A stretch of DNA of 64,000 bases from the NCBI RefSeq assembly GCF_031755915.1, contig NC_083379.1:47376001-47440000 (forward strand), written 5' to 3'. This DNA is from Ziziphus jujuba. Taxonomy: Eukaryota > Streptophyta > Magnoliopsida > Rosales > Rhamnaceae. The notes beneath the pieces were generated by a model, which worked only from the letters and a program-made list of their open reading frames with translations, had not been told where the DNA came from and made no database searches. How positions within the stretch are numbered: position 1 is the stretch's first letter; the number at the start of each line of letters is the position of its first letter. Both the position numbers and the translations under genes were made by a program. Below are positions 35,269 through 48,213 of this stretch, one piece after another.

Positions 35269-36550
35269 GAGACCATTGATGGAAATCTCTCAGCTTTTCA
35301 ACCAGAGGTTGAAGCCTTGTTTTTTCATCTTCAGGCAAGCTGTTTTGCATATCATATCTTCCCAAATGCTTTCTGTTATAAGGAGAAAAAAAAAAAAAAC
35401 AAAAAAAAAAACAAAACAAAACAAAACAAAACCAAAAAAAAGAAAAAAGGAAGAGTGCCAAAAGTGGCCATAAGTACGTAGGTTTACAAGATCCTTTAGT
35501 GTTTTACACGTATCTACGAAAGAAGAAAATATATCTTTCGTAGTGTTTAGTAAGCAACATAAGAAAAGAGAGTACTAAATGTAAATGTGAACTTTGAGTT
35601 CGCAAAGTTTTTTTTTTTTTTTTTCCCTCCTTTGTTTGCATCTCTCTGTTAAATGTCATCGATTATGCAAATTTGATATTTGATTTTTCTTTTATTTCTG
35701 ACTAACATGTGATAGAGGCTCTGTATAAAAAATTATTATTTATAAAAAAAAAAAAAACAAAAGGTGATGTTGTGATAGATGCACTGTATATTTCAAGTAA
35801 TAGAGAAACATGTGATAGAAGGTTCTGAATCTGACGGTAAGGTGGTTGAAGTTGGATTTGGTTTATTGATAGCAAGATATTTACATATCTCGTAATGGGT
35901 ATCAATAACATTTGGAAAACCAAAGTATATAGTAGCCTGTTATCAATAAGTTTCGGTTAACTGTTTTAAACCAGTATACTGTCAAATTTGAACAGATATT
36001 TCTTGTCATGCTAATTTCTCATGAAATACTTCATTTGTATCACATCTTAATTAAGCACATTACACTGGACAATTACTTTGGTGGATCTTGTTGCTTTTGA
36101 AGTGAAGTGGCAAATAGATTCAATCAGGATTAGCGATGTTAATACTATTTGCTTAGTGCTTTTCCCTTTGTTATGGAAGTGTGGAAAGAGAAGGTATTTG
36201 AACCCGGTTGTTTTCGTGATTGCCATTACATGGCATGACGCATATCCAGAGATCCATTGTTACAGTCTTGGTTCAATAACATTATTGCTGTATCCAATTG
36301 GTACACAGACCTATTGCCATATGTATCTATTCAAGATTTTGCGGTGTGGAATGAGGAAGCCATCTTAAAACTTTAATTAACCATTGGAACTGCTTCCAAG
36401 GTTTTCTTTGGCAGCTTTTACGCCTATGTTTTGTGGAAGGTTTTTTGGTCCCTAATACGTAAATGTAAAAATCCTTCCAATCTTTGTAATATCTTTATAT
36501 ATAAGGTGAGTTCCGCGTGGGTCATTCATTATTAATGGACACAAAAAATG
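35269..36550 (+). other. 3' UTR and downstream of RING-CH gene
   Basis: Probable 3' untranslated region, possibly with further non-coding exons; no new coding region is supported. It contains an (AAAAC)n-like A-rich tract at 35386-35448 and T-runs. The true polyadenylation site cannot be placed. Confidence 0.35.
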
Positions 36551-37104
36551 TCTCTTCCTGCAACACGATTTGAGAGTCTTCCCCTAATTGTAATTTGTTA
36601 GGTAGTTGCGTGGGGCTGGGGCATCATTTATTTTGTTGCACTCACAAAGAAATCTAGAAATAAATAAATAAATAAAAAGAAGATGATGTTTATATTTGGT
36701 GATGTAATACTTCTGGTTGAGAACTTTATGGTCCATTTCTGCGCTTTCTACTGTCACAAATGCTAAAGCCCCAATAGCCCATTTCATGGTTTTGCCTTTC
36801 CTTTCTAGATAGGCAAGAAAATCTATACCCGTTATTGGATTCAGCTTCCCTTTCGGCTTGGTATTATTTACTTTGACCAATACAAATTTTCTCACCCTCT
36901 TGGCTTTGGCATAAAAAGCAAGCTGTAGTGGAATTTCTAATCCAAATGTTTGTCAAGCTGGAAAGAAAAAAAGTCTAAGCATTTATACCATGTATTGGAA
37001 TAAACCGGTTTCATGGCAATATTGTCAATGGCCAGAAATCCCATATTTTCAAATCTTTAGATTAAACATGAACTCGTACATAAGATCATACTATTCATAT
37101 GACT

Positions 37105-37163
37105 TCATATAGCATATAGCATGTAGCATATAGCACATAGCATCTAGCATATAGCACATAGCT
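37105..37163. repeat. Minisatellite, period 7
   Basis: About eight units of atagcat/atagcac with small changes (atgtagc, catctagc). Confidence 0.85.
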
Positions 37164-40100
37164 AGCTTCTTGTGGTTCAATTGCATATGCATAGTATTTT
37201 TTATATGCATTTTAAGAATGTTAGAGCATCCCAAGGTTTTTTTATTTTGAAAAATCAATTTTTAAAAATAAATTTTAATCTATTTTGTATTTTGATTTTT
37301 TAAAAAACAAGTGAATTCTGTTTTCCAAATTTTGAAACCAGACAGATTTTTTATATCTAATATTATATTAATATTATTTAATATTTATCAAATTTTAAAA
37401 TTATTATATTATATTAATATATTTTAATTACTATTTATTATTAAAAAATAAAAATAAAAAAATACATAATAATAAATATTTATTGATAAAATAAAAATAA
37501 AAAATATTATTAAAAAAATTTTAAAAATTTTATTTTTTATTATATAAAAATTATTTTTTATTTTTAAAGAGTTTTTTACAATGTTCTTAGCTGGTTAAAA
37601 AATATTATTTGTGGTCATTTATGGTGGCGGATCTCTGCAAAAAAAAATAATAATAAAATAAAATAAATCAAAGAAATTTAAATAGAAGCCAATTAATGAT
37701 CACCGTACAAACTGCTCCATTATCAATGGTTATCACAGTCAGTGACCAATATTTTATTCAACAATGTTTTAATTTAGGTTCTGCAGTAAATATCTAAAAC
37801 CATTGGCCTCTGTTTAAAGGGGTGAGGAGGAGAAAGCGATCGATTAGCTGGACATGTGTTTTATTATCAAAGACAAAATTGATGGAACACTTTGCTTTGG
37901 CTAGCTAAGATTGATTGATGGAACTTCCCCTCCAGACAAAATTATTTCATTGTTTCAATAAAAACTCTTTCATAATCAACCAAAGAATACCCCATTTCAT
38001 TAACCCAAAAAAAAAGGGGCTTCCAGCTTCCAAAAGATCTTCCGACAACGAAAAAGCAAAGACGTAATCTTGTTGCTAATCTTGTCATTAGAGAAAAAGA
38101 GAGGTTCATGATTTTTCAATGTATTAAAGAAAAAAAATTGTTCTAGCCCATTTTCAGTACAAATGGATGATGGGTATATAATATATACCTTTTTTTTTTA
38201 TTTAATTTGTTTGAATTAACTAGAAAAAATTGATTAAAAAAGAGCTTTGTGGGTAAAATGAATCTCATCGCCATCATTATTAAGAAAATGGAAAAAAGAA
38301 AACAAGATATAGGGTATGGGAGATGGGGTAGGTTGTTTTATTTGAAAGAAAGCTTTTATGGGACCGTGACAATGATTTTGCACCTTCACGAAGCCTTTTT
38401 GAACTCTCCAAGAGAGATGTGACCCTATCAACCTTTGACATTATTAACCAAACCCCATTGTTATATATCAATTGGGTATTATTCCCTTTTTTATTTTATT
38501 TTTTTGGGTGAACTATAAGCAAAAATTGGTAAATTGGCCCGTGATTACTCTGCGCTTATCAAAATATTATTATACTTGTGAAACAATAGAAAATTGATTA
38601 TCGAGTAGTTTTTTTTTATATTTTTTTATTTTTTGGGTAAAGAAAAAAATGAATAAAGAATAGTCAGATTCTGCAGAGAGCACAGAAAAATAAGCTGACA
38701 ATTTTGACTTTATTTAACAACCAGCAGGTGAACTCTCAGAAAAAAATATACAAGGAAGATAAATCAAAGGGCGGAGTGTTGAATGGAAATCTCATCCATA
38801 TTCTCTGCTAAATTCTAATAAGTCATAAATTAAAATGAATACCACTAGCACTGGATTTGAGAATACTAGTTTGATTAATCAATTCTAATTCTAATATAAA
38901 GGATAGTTGTGCATGGAGTTGGAGATGACGAAGAATGTAATTAGTTAAATTTGTTTTTCTTTCATAGTAATATATTATTATTATTATTATTTAAATAAAA
39001 AGGGACCATCAATGAATCTTAGACCATGCAAACTTCAAGATTTGATGTCTTTTTCGTTTGATTGCATAAAAAGATTTTTTTTTTTTTCCATGGAAAAAAA
39101 ACAAAGTCCATGTTTTATGCCACAATTCCCGGTAACTTCATTCTACTGAAATTCAAAGCAATGTTTAATGTCCAAAACAAGAGTAGAGAAGACTGACCAA
39201 CCACCAAGTTAAACCCAAGTCTCCCAACTTCGCCCAATGTAAATGTTGGAATTCTCATTTCTATCACTATATAAACAAAGAAATTTTAGTATGCATCATA
39301 ATTTGAATAAATTAATACTCCAATGCCAAGTTCCTTCCTAGAAGGTAACTTGGTCCCAAAGAAAGGGCACAACACCAAAGTTATTGGGTGAAGATGAATG
39401 TTTTATATTTTTTATAACTCTTTGTTTCCATTTTGAAAATGTTAAATAATACTAAGAAAATTAAAACAGGGAAATTGATTAATTCTGTTATAGAACAAAA
39501 GGAGTTGCAAATTCACTTGGGGGAAAGACAAGAGGAGGTAATAAAAAATATAAAAAAAAAAATCCAGTTGTGAAAGTTGAAAACCAGGTGGTGAAGAAGA
39601 CTTGCCTACGGTAGCTATTGCTATGAGCCTATATATGACAGATCCTCAGCTTCTGGATTTGGAGAATGGCCCCCCCACCCATATTGTTTAGAGATTTGAG
39701 GAAGCTTAAATTAAGCAAAAGTCATTGTTGATTTTGCTTTTGAGTAGTTGTAGTACTGGTAGGAGCTATTACCCCAGTCCTTGGACCATTCCAATTATAA
39801 TAATTTTTTTAGTATTCCCCATATAAGCATATAGCCCCCCTCCCTAGAAATGGTAGTCTTCCAATTATTTTTGTTTTTTTATTGTTTTCAAATAAGAAGC
39901 ATAAATCATCATGGAAGACCTAATTCTTGGTTTCCTAGCTTCTATCTGTAAGAAAAAAAAAAAAATTTAAATTAATCCCATTCATTTTATAAAATGAAAG
40001 ATTAAAAAAATAATAATAAATGATGGTGAAAAAGGTTAAAAATATTGATTTGAAAAATGGATAGAATAGAATGGAATTGAAAAAGAAAAGAGAAGGCATG

Positions 40101-41416
40101 TGATGGAAGAGAATGAAGGAGAGGAAATAGACAAAAGTGTAAAACCGTGTGGATCCCACATCCCCGATGACAAAATCCTTCACTCGTGGACTTTTGCGCG
40201 CACGGTCGAAGGTACTTTCTGGCCCCACACAAAGGCTCCCCTCCAAATCTCTTTTGCTTTTGACAACCTAATCCCAATCTCTCTTATGGAGCGTTTAATC
40301 CACGTTTCCCTTCGCATGCGTACGCGTGGCCTGGTCTAGTGTGGTTGGCTTTGGGCGGTGTGTTGTTGAGATTTGAGAACCAAAAAGCTTCACGGGGTGG
40401 TCGGGTTTTCCTCTGAATGGTGGGGACACTGGGACCCACTGCCAGAAACCGCCCACCTGAATTCAGAAAAGTTACAAACTGCTCTGACAGCGATTTCCCG
40501 CCAAAAACGGACAAACTGTTTTCCCAAACACACACACACACACCACAAAAAAAAAACAAAAAAAAAATTAACGTAAATATTAGAATACTTGTACATGGAA
40601 ATAATAATGTCCTATTTACTTTTAACATATAGCGGTGGAACAGACTTTTTTTTTTTTTTTTTAAATCAATTCTATCAAAAATCAACTTCAAAATTTCATA
40701 ATTATTCAAATTTTATAGAAATAAGTGATGATTTTTAAAACTTTAAAGTATGATTTATTTCAACTAAATTTCAAAAAATAGATAACAAAGATTTTAAGAC
40801 AATAACAGAAAAGGACGATGTAGAAACAAAACAACCTTTTTTTTTTTTTTGGATAAGGAGAACAAAATAAACTTGTTGATTAATAAAAAAAATAAAAAAA
40901 ATTTACAATACAGATCGTATTCAAAATTGTTTTTTTTTTTTTTTGTTATAGAAGCATAGATTTTGAAATATATAATATATAATAAAATCCATATTTTTAT
41001 CCAAAAAAATATAAATTATAAACACGTATCCATATACAAACCATAATATAAATATAAATATATATGTATAAATGGAGCCGATAGAATTAGTTGCGCATCC
41101 TGATGCGGCTCACTCTCACTTGGAGCCGATAGCTTGCTTTTGCAAGCTTTTTATTTTTCAGGTAATAAGATTAAAAATAATAATAATAATAATTATGACA
41201 TGAATGAAACTACCCCTTTTGTTTCTTAATAAAAGATGGAAAAAGTAATAAATTCTATTTTGATTATTAGATCTAACTGGTTTAAAGCTGTGAATAAAAA
41301 ATATTCAATATTTGCAGAGTTGCATCATATTCAAAGTATAGATTTTTGAAATCTTTGATTTAATTATTTTTAAAAGTATAGTTTTAGGCTAGTTTTGCAA
41401 GTTAGAGATTTGGAAA

Positions 41417-41579
41417 TTGGATGCTTGGACTTTCCATTACAACACCAATAGCAGTCTAGGTGTTTGAACTCCTTCTATTTAAGCTACAAATTGCGGCTTT
41501 AAGCAGAAACTTTGTCCACTTGCAAGCAAAATCAAACACATCTTCAAAAATGGGAATTTTGTTTATCATTTTAGTTACC
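41417..41579. repeat. Dispersed duplication, copy 1
   Basis: Matches 41815-41988 (ttggatgcttgg, aagctacaaattgc, gctttaagcagaaactttgt, ggaaattttgtttatc). Identity is in the upper eighties by eye. No gene features. Confidence 0.8.
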
Positions 41580-41814
41580 TTGTTTAAAAAGGAAATTTAC
41601 CTTCTTTTTTTTTTTTTTTAAGTGAAATATAAATATATAGAATAATCATCACATCAATATTCTGATTTCACAATTGGATTGCCAAATCCCCAACAAGAGG
41701 AAGAATCTACAGTCAAGTCTCCTCTTTGCACGTATGAAAAAAAAAACTCAATGCTATTTACCCAAAAAATTTAAAATAAAAAATAAAAAATAAAAAAAAA
41801 GAAAAGGGAGGAAC

Positions 41815-41988
41815 TTGGATGCTTGGAGTTTCACATTACAACACCAATATCAGTCTACGTGTTTGAGCTCCTATTATTTTAAGCTACAAATTGCAGCTTT
41901 AAGCAGAAACTTTGTCCACTTTAAACTGGCAAACAAAATAAAAAACACATTTTCAAAAATGGAAATTTTGTTTATCTTTTTAGTTACC
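41815..41988. repeat. Dispersed duplication, copy 2
   Basis: Partner of 41417-41579, in the same orientation, about 400 bp away, with several short indels. Confidence 0.8.
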
Positions 41989-43720
41989 AAGAGACACTAA
42001 CAGATTAGCTTTGAGGGACAAAGAAACAAACTACTTCTTTTGTGTACAAAATGGCTGAAGCTTTTTCAAGAAAAACGCTCCTAAAGCACTAAATTTTGGT
42101 TTCGTTTTCTATTTCTGTTCTTTCTGTTCTTTCTCTTTTTTTTCTTTTTTTCTTTTTTTTTTCTTTTTTTCTTTTTATGTTTTTTTTGTTTTCTAGCTTC
42201 TGCTTTTACCATTTCTTTTAGATTTTCTGATTGCTTCAGGCTGCCGCCTCAAATATGTATTGTCACCGTAAAAGTCTTACGTAGGAGTCTTTTTCACCCC
42301 CACGACTATTTTCTCATGTTGTGTTTTTCTTGCTGTCATTTTACAGAGTTGGACATCCATGCAATGAGTCATGCTAAAGCGCTTTGTTTTTTCAAAAGCA
42401 AAGTGTCCTTTTTATAAACTTAGCTTCTACTTAATTAATAATTAAAAAAAAGAAAAAGAACTATAGATTTTGAAGTTACAAGATAATGGGTGATGGGCTA
42501 AATTTAGGAAATGAATAAGCTTCTAATGTAGGAGGTTGGATGATTGTCTAGTCAATAACAGTAGACTATGAATTGTCCTACATGAGCAATGGAGGAATCC
42601 TACAACTCAGCAAAGCTAACTTTTTGGTGTATAAATTGTACATTAACAAATAATAATTCATAAGGCCTAGCTAGGACCAGGGGAGATTAAGGGCTTACCT
42701 ATGAATTATGACTATATATATATATATATATACATTTTTTTTTTTTTGGTTGCTTTGAGACTATATATATATATATGGTTGTCACATTGATACAACACTT
42801 CATAGCAAAACCCAATTAGTCTATGCCAAGTACCCCATAACACCCCCCCCTCTCTCTCTCTCTCTCTCTCACAAAAAATAACAAAGAACAAAGAACAAGT
42901 AAAAAAAAAAGGAAAAAAAAGGTACCACATAGCCGTTAGCCTTTTCTTACTAAAGAATAAGATACAACTAATATTAGTTTCGTTTTTAAAAAATAACTAT
43001 ATATCTTTCATCTTATATTAACTTACAAACCAGTTGCAAACTCATATTGGAATAACAGCCTTTATGAAAAGTAAGTATTATATGTTAATACTTAATTGAA
43101 AGGGTACTTCAGTGTGCCGCTCAACTTTGAGTATCTATTGACTAAGGAAAATATTGTAAATTATGATTTTATAATTCAGAGTAATTGTAAATGGAAGTAA
43201 GGAAATTATGCAGTTCGGTCATGCATAATATGCATACAATATTTGCGTGTTGATTCTTGAATTGACGGAATACTTTTGACATTTGAAATTGCTAAAGATT
43301 GTTTTCAAAAATAAAAAATAAAAATTGCTAAAGATTAATTAATGCTATTTGACAGCTAATTTAAAGGAATAAGCTATACGGAGCTCAAGACAAGACAAGC
43401 CAAGCCAATTGAAAACCAAAATAGCCATCCAACCATGGTTAGAAAAATGACTTCATCTTGGGTTAACTTAACCACCCACTTCTCTTTCACACTCTTTCTG
43501 CTGGATATTAGCTGTCAAATGACATATTACAAAAAATAAAAAATTAGTAAATAAGAAAAGAGCAAAAATTAAAATAAAAAAAATACTATATACTTTTTTT
43601 TTTTCTTTTCTTTTGTTGGGGGGGTTATGTTATAAGAATCTATTTGAAAAAAAAGAAAAAAAAAACTGTTTTTTTTTTTTAAATATTTAATATTTTAGAT
43701 GGAAAAACATTTGCCATCGC

Positions 43721-43729
43721 TTTATAAAA
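43721..43729 (+). promoter_or_regulatory. Putative TATA box of bHLH gene
   Basis: tttataaaa lies at the boundary between AT-rich intergenic DNA and a pyrimidine-rich leader (cttcatctttctctccct), about 520 bases ahead of the first splice donor. Confidence 0.5.
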
Positions 43730-43749
43730 CGATTTGAAAAGCCTTCATC

Positions 43750-44286
43750 TTTCTCTCCCTGGTTTTTCACACGCTCAGTCTCGCTGGCAGAGTTTCACTG
43801 CCTCTGCATATTTCTGCCACTTTTCATCCTCTGAAACTTTGCTGAGACATATTTGGCAGTTTCAGCGCTCAGTTTTGAAGTTATTTTTGTCTTTGTCTGT
43901 TGTTCTTGAAGCAAGTAATTTACAAGCTTCTGATGATTTCCCGTCGACTTTTGGAGTTTTCCAGTGGATATCCCACTACTTGAACAAAAAAAAAAGTCTG
44001 ATTATTTCGTAAAGCTCCCAAATTTGCAAAGTGATTATAAAAGCATATACACCAAAAAGTTTCAGTTTTTACGAGAGGCAACTGACACTAGTAGAGAAAG
44101 AGGACCTCTTTCATTTATTTATTTTTTTGCTTTGGGTTCTTGGGTCATTTTCTTCACTGGCTTTGAACCAAAAATTTCGTTTGGGTTCGGTGATTTTTGG
44201 TGGTGGGTTTTAGATAAAAGTCTTTTGGCGTAAGACTTCGAGATATGATTGTCAGCTCTCTTTGCACTGCAGGGACTAAATTCTCG
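43750..44286 (+). other. Long 5' leader exon of bHLH gene, with uORF and alternative start
   Basis: Probable first exon ending at donor tcg/gtgagt (44286). It carries an upstream ORF at 43933-43983 (16 codons plus stop). It also carries an ATG at 44245, followed by 14 codons, which after splicing to 45963 would run in frame through nine more codons into the bHLH start at 45990. The leader may therefore be partly coding. Confidence 0.5.
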
Positions 44287-44963
44287 GTGAGTAGTTTGAA
44301 GTTCATATATTTTCTTCTCTGCTTCTTTTTTGTTTTGTTTTTTTTTTTTTCTGTTTTTTTTTCCTCTATATCACAGCTGTTTGTTACTTAGACGCATGAA
44401 AAATCCTTGCCTTGTTTGCTTTCCCATTTGATTGAATGTTTGTGTCAAATAATGTTTTCTCTAAAAATCCTGCTTCTCTACGGTTGGGATTGCGTTGATA
44501 AAATTTATTTGTGTATTACTTTTTTTCTTTGTGGGATAATTTGTTGTTATTCCATATGTCCATATGTATCTGTATATGTATGTTTCTATATCAATTACCA
44601 TATTATTTTATATTAAATTAAAAAAGAATGCGGTGGGAAGATTGTGTACGCAAAATAGATATGTTTATGGGTTCAGTTCATGCATGGTGTATAAATTTTT
44701 AATTTGGTCCCACCAAAAATCATTTCATTATTTCAATCTGTTCCCGTTTACACCTACAGAACCTTGTGATTCTGATCTCTAACTCGTTCTGTGAAAAAAT
44801 AAGAAAATTAAAAAAAAGAGAAAAAAGAGGAGAAAAGAATCTATATCTTTCGTCTACCTAGACCCCTTCATGTCAGGTGATTAATTAAAGGTATATGGCC
44901 CTCTTGGCCCATCCTAAAAGAACTGTGATTATGGCAATCTATGCATTATTTTATTTTGTTGTT

Positions 44964-44999
<36 letters not shown>

Positions 45000-45989
45000 G
45001 GGGTATATGTCTCTGTTTTTCATTGATTCATGAAAGTGTTGTCCGTTTGTGAGCCTACAATTATCAATAGAAAAGAAGATATTATTTTTAATTACACCGT
45101 TGCAAATTGCAATAACATCATTTGTTTTGCAATATTTTATTACTATTCTGAGTGTGGAATTGAAGGTTAGGTTAGCCTTTGACCAGAATAGTGCATGTCT
45201 TTTTTGTTCATCATACTAGCACTAACTATTATTATGAGGCTTTTTGTATAGTGTCTCATGTGGTCTATTTAATATTTGATTATTTTAAGGTATAGTGAGA
45301 ATGGCATTCAACTTGTTTGAGGCCAGGCCTAAGGAACTGTTGTTCTACTTCTTGGATGCTTCTTTTTATCTTATTCAAACTTATAAGCTAGTCAACCATT
45401 GGGATATTTTTATTTTATTTTTTTAATAATCTCTGTTGATATTGTCACACGGGTGGCAATCTGTTCATCCTCTTTGACGATGATCTCTGCTTGTTCACTG
45501 TGATTGGAAATGGATCTCTTATGAGGTAGAGAATGATCTATACATGCAAGGAGCGTTTAAACTTAATCAAATGGGGCTTTTCCATAAGGTTGCAATCTAG
45601 ATTGGCCTAATTTTGAAATTTTTAAAAGAATTCCAACAATTGGATATTCCACCATTACTTTACTAAGGAAATAGAAATGGTTTTCAGCTCATTATACATT
45701 TCTATGATGTATTTATATTGTACTCTCATATACTCTAAATAGAATGCCTGTTCACTCGAAAAGTATGAGGAAAACGATTTGGTGCATATGTTTGAGACTA
45801 TCAACTGATTTATGGTTTATCACTATCTTTAGTGAGAGGATTTTGATGTTTATCTTCACTTTGGATAATCAAGATATCTGGATAATCTACTGTAGATTGT
45901 TTTGACTTCGGTTATAATTATTCTTTTCTAATCTTCTGCAATTATTATACTTCTTTAAGTAGAGAGAAGAAGGGATAGGTGTTGGAAAG

Positions 45990-47247
45990 ATGACAGAACA
46001 CAAAAGGGGCCCTTGCTCTGTTGACCAAACCAGTCTCACATCTCTCGCATCCAAACGCCAAAAGGCTGAATTTTCTATCTCAAATAAGGTTTTTCTTTCT
46101 TCTTCTATTCCTTCCTGTTTATTCTTTTCTGCATTTGGGTATGGTTTTCTTCTTGTTTATCACTGGGATATTATTATGGGCATCTGGGACCTAGAATAAG
46201 CTTCCAATAGTCACTTTCATGAACTTCCTAAAAAGATTAGTTTCTTTGTCTTGTGGTTTTTGCACTGCTTATTAGCTACTTCTCTATTTCTGGCATCAGG
46301 AGAGGAAAGAGAAGCTTGGGGAACGGATTGTAGCTCTGCAGCAGCTAGTTTCACCATATGGAAAGGTACATATTTGCCAGTTAATCTTTTACCCTTACAA
46401 AAGAAACCTTGTAAAGAAAATTAATATTTTGCTCTTTCTAGCCTGCCTTTTTTTATATATATCGGTTAGAACTCTGCCTGATCATACTATCTCTTTTCAA
46501 GTGCTATTGTTGTTTACCACATGCCACGGTTCTAAAGCCCATATATTTTCTTTGCAGACAGATACAGCTTCTGTCCTTCTGGAGGCAATGGAATACATAC
46601 AATTCCTTCATGAACAAGTTAAGGTTTGGCCTCTTTTTTGCTATGTAAAATATTCTATCTATGCCACTCTGAAATGTGTATCCTCATTGCTCCAGTGTGT
46701 TTTTGTAAGGTGACAATTTTGATTTTGATCTCATGGCTTTTTGTGTTCGTCTTTTTGGTGTCTGGTTTTAGGTGTTGAGTGCCCCATACCTGCAAAGCTC
46801 TCCAACAGCCAAGATGCAGGTGAGATGAAGCAGAGAGGAATAAAGACATTTATTTTATGAAAACGCAGTTAAAAACCTGTGGCCTTGAAATTAGCTGCAC
46901 GCAATTTAGTTTTTAGGACCAGAAATAGTTCCAATTTATAATAACAGAGACATCTGATGATGCTAGTTTTTAGTACCACAAATTGGTATAGCCTTAGTCG
47001 CGACTCCATGGGCATGCTTCTTTTTTCTTTTCCTTCCTTCGGGTCCTACTTAACAGCTGTGTATTAAGGAGTTTGAATTATGTTTTCTTGTCAGGAGCTA
47101 GAGCTATACAGCTTGAGAAGCAGGGGTTTGTGTCTGGTTCCTGTCTCTTCTACTATTGGAGTTGATAGTAGTAATGGTGCGGATATCTGGGCCCCGATTA
47201 AGACTACTTCTCCTAAGTTTGAGAAGTCCATCTCACATTTTCATTAA
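45990..47247 (+). CDS. bHLH153: Atypical bHLH transcription factor (bHLH153-like)
   Basis: Exons 45990-46088, 46300-46365, 46558-46623, 46772-46819 and 47095-47247 give 143 aa, with every intron in phase 0. The N-terminus [13 protein letters not shown] leads to a weak basic region (SKRQKAEF), then helix 1 ([17 protein letters not shown]), a loop (KTDTAS) and helix 2 ([16 protein letters not shown]). A conserved tail follows ([19 protein letters not shown]). The usual His-Glu-Arg E-box contacts are not evident, so it probably binds non-E-box DNA or acts as a dimer partner in the nucleus. It resembles Arabidopsis bHLH153 from memory. It is convergent with the selenoprotein F-like gene, with about 970 bp between stops. 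An in-frame N-terminal extension of 23 residues from 44245 is possible. Confidence 0.87.
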
Positions 47248-48213
47248 CACAGAATTGTAGCGCAGCAGCAACAAAAAGGAGTGGGTGTTCTTGAAAGGAT
47301 GCTAGATATGGCAGTGTAAAAAGTGACCGGTTTCCACTCTAATGCACAACAAAATTTTTTGGCAGGCGGATAATATATGAAGATTATAACTTGGAAAATT
47401 TTTAGCATGATGATTTTTCAATGTAATTCTGGCATTGGAAGTTTCCCATGTTGGAACTCTTTATCATACATGCAGTCCCTCACCATTCTTGTTTTAAAAC
47501 TGGTGATGGGTTTCTAGCATAAGTCATTTTGTACCTTTTATATTAAATCTGCAAATGTTGATATTTACTAAAACGCCATCTGTATAAAGTATGTTAACTT
47601 TATTAATGAATTGAGGGAAGGGATATGATATTACCGTGTTTGTTAGTGTATGTTCAACTTACCTCACAAGCAGAAGCCTCTGTCCAATTACTTCTGTGAG
47701 CATGTTTATTAACTGTGCCTTCAAAAAATAGTAAGGATGAGCAGGAAGAAAGCTTGCCATGTCCTCAAGCGATTCTTGACATACCCATATTCACTAAGTC
47801 ACTGGGACGTCATTCTGTCCACTGATCATGATCTTCCCTTTGGGGAGTCTCTTTTGTGTTATAAAAGCAATCCTTACTACCAGGGAAAAAAGCAAAAAAA
47901 TCATTCGACTTTTTCCCTGACAAAACAAAGTACAATACCAAGCAACCAACTCAAGGCAGAAACATTCATTAAGATACAGAAAATTGTCCTTTCCTATTTT
48001 CCCTTCTTTAAAGATCATAGGAGAGGCATTAGAGGTTCATATCAGTCCTTTGGATTGAAACGAATAGGAGAGTTCAAAACATATAAATAATTTCCAATTA
48101 AAATTCGATACAACCACTTCCTAATCCCTCACAAGAAAACGCCCACCACTTGTGTATGTCTCAGATATTTATCACATCTCAAGATAGAAGATATATTAAG
48201 TCTGGACAGGATT
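47248..48213. other. Convergent 3' regions of bHLH and selenoprotein F-like genes
   Basis: No gene is seen. This interval should hold the 3' UTRs and poly-A sites of both flanking genes. No further repeats stand out. Confidence 0.4.

Larger units (their letters stand above)
36551..43720. other. Gene-poor intergenic stretch
   Basis: About 7 kb without a supportable gene. It holds a 7-base-period minisatellite (37105-37163), a very AT-rich MITE-like tract (about 37220-37600), a GC-rich island (40140-40520), two diverged copies of a 165-bp segment (41417 and 41815) and T-rich runs near 42120-42180. Confidence 0.5.

Noticed and set aside
36584..36895. Minus-strand frame of 103 codons with plausible composition (PITGIDFLAYLERKG)
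   Set aside because: No ATG start, no recognised family and no exons around it. Could be an old gene or transposon fragment, but support is too thin.
37105..37163. Short regular repeats considered as a CRISPR-like array
   Set aside because: Units of 7 bases without spacers in a plant genome; an ordinary minisatellite.
37220..37600. AT-rich tract considered as a hAT-type MITE
   Set aside because: The start gttagagcatcccaagg is suggestive, but no convincing inverted end or target duplication could be found by eye.
40284..40709. Minus-strand frame of 141 codons beside the GC-rich island
   Set aside because: Half is low-complexity Phe/Lys from T and A runs; no domain or splice support.
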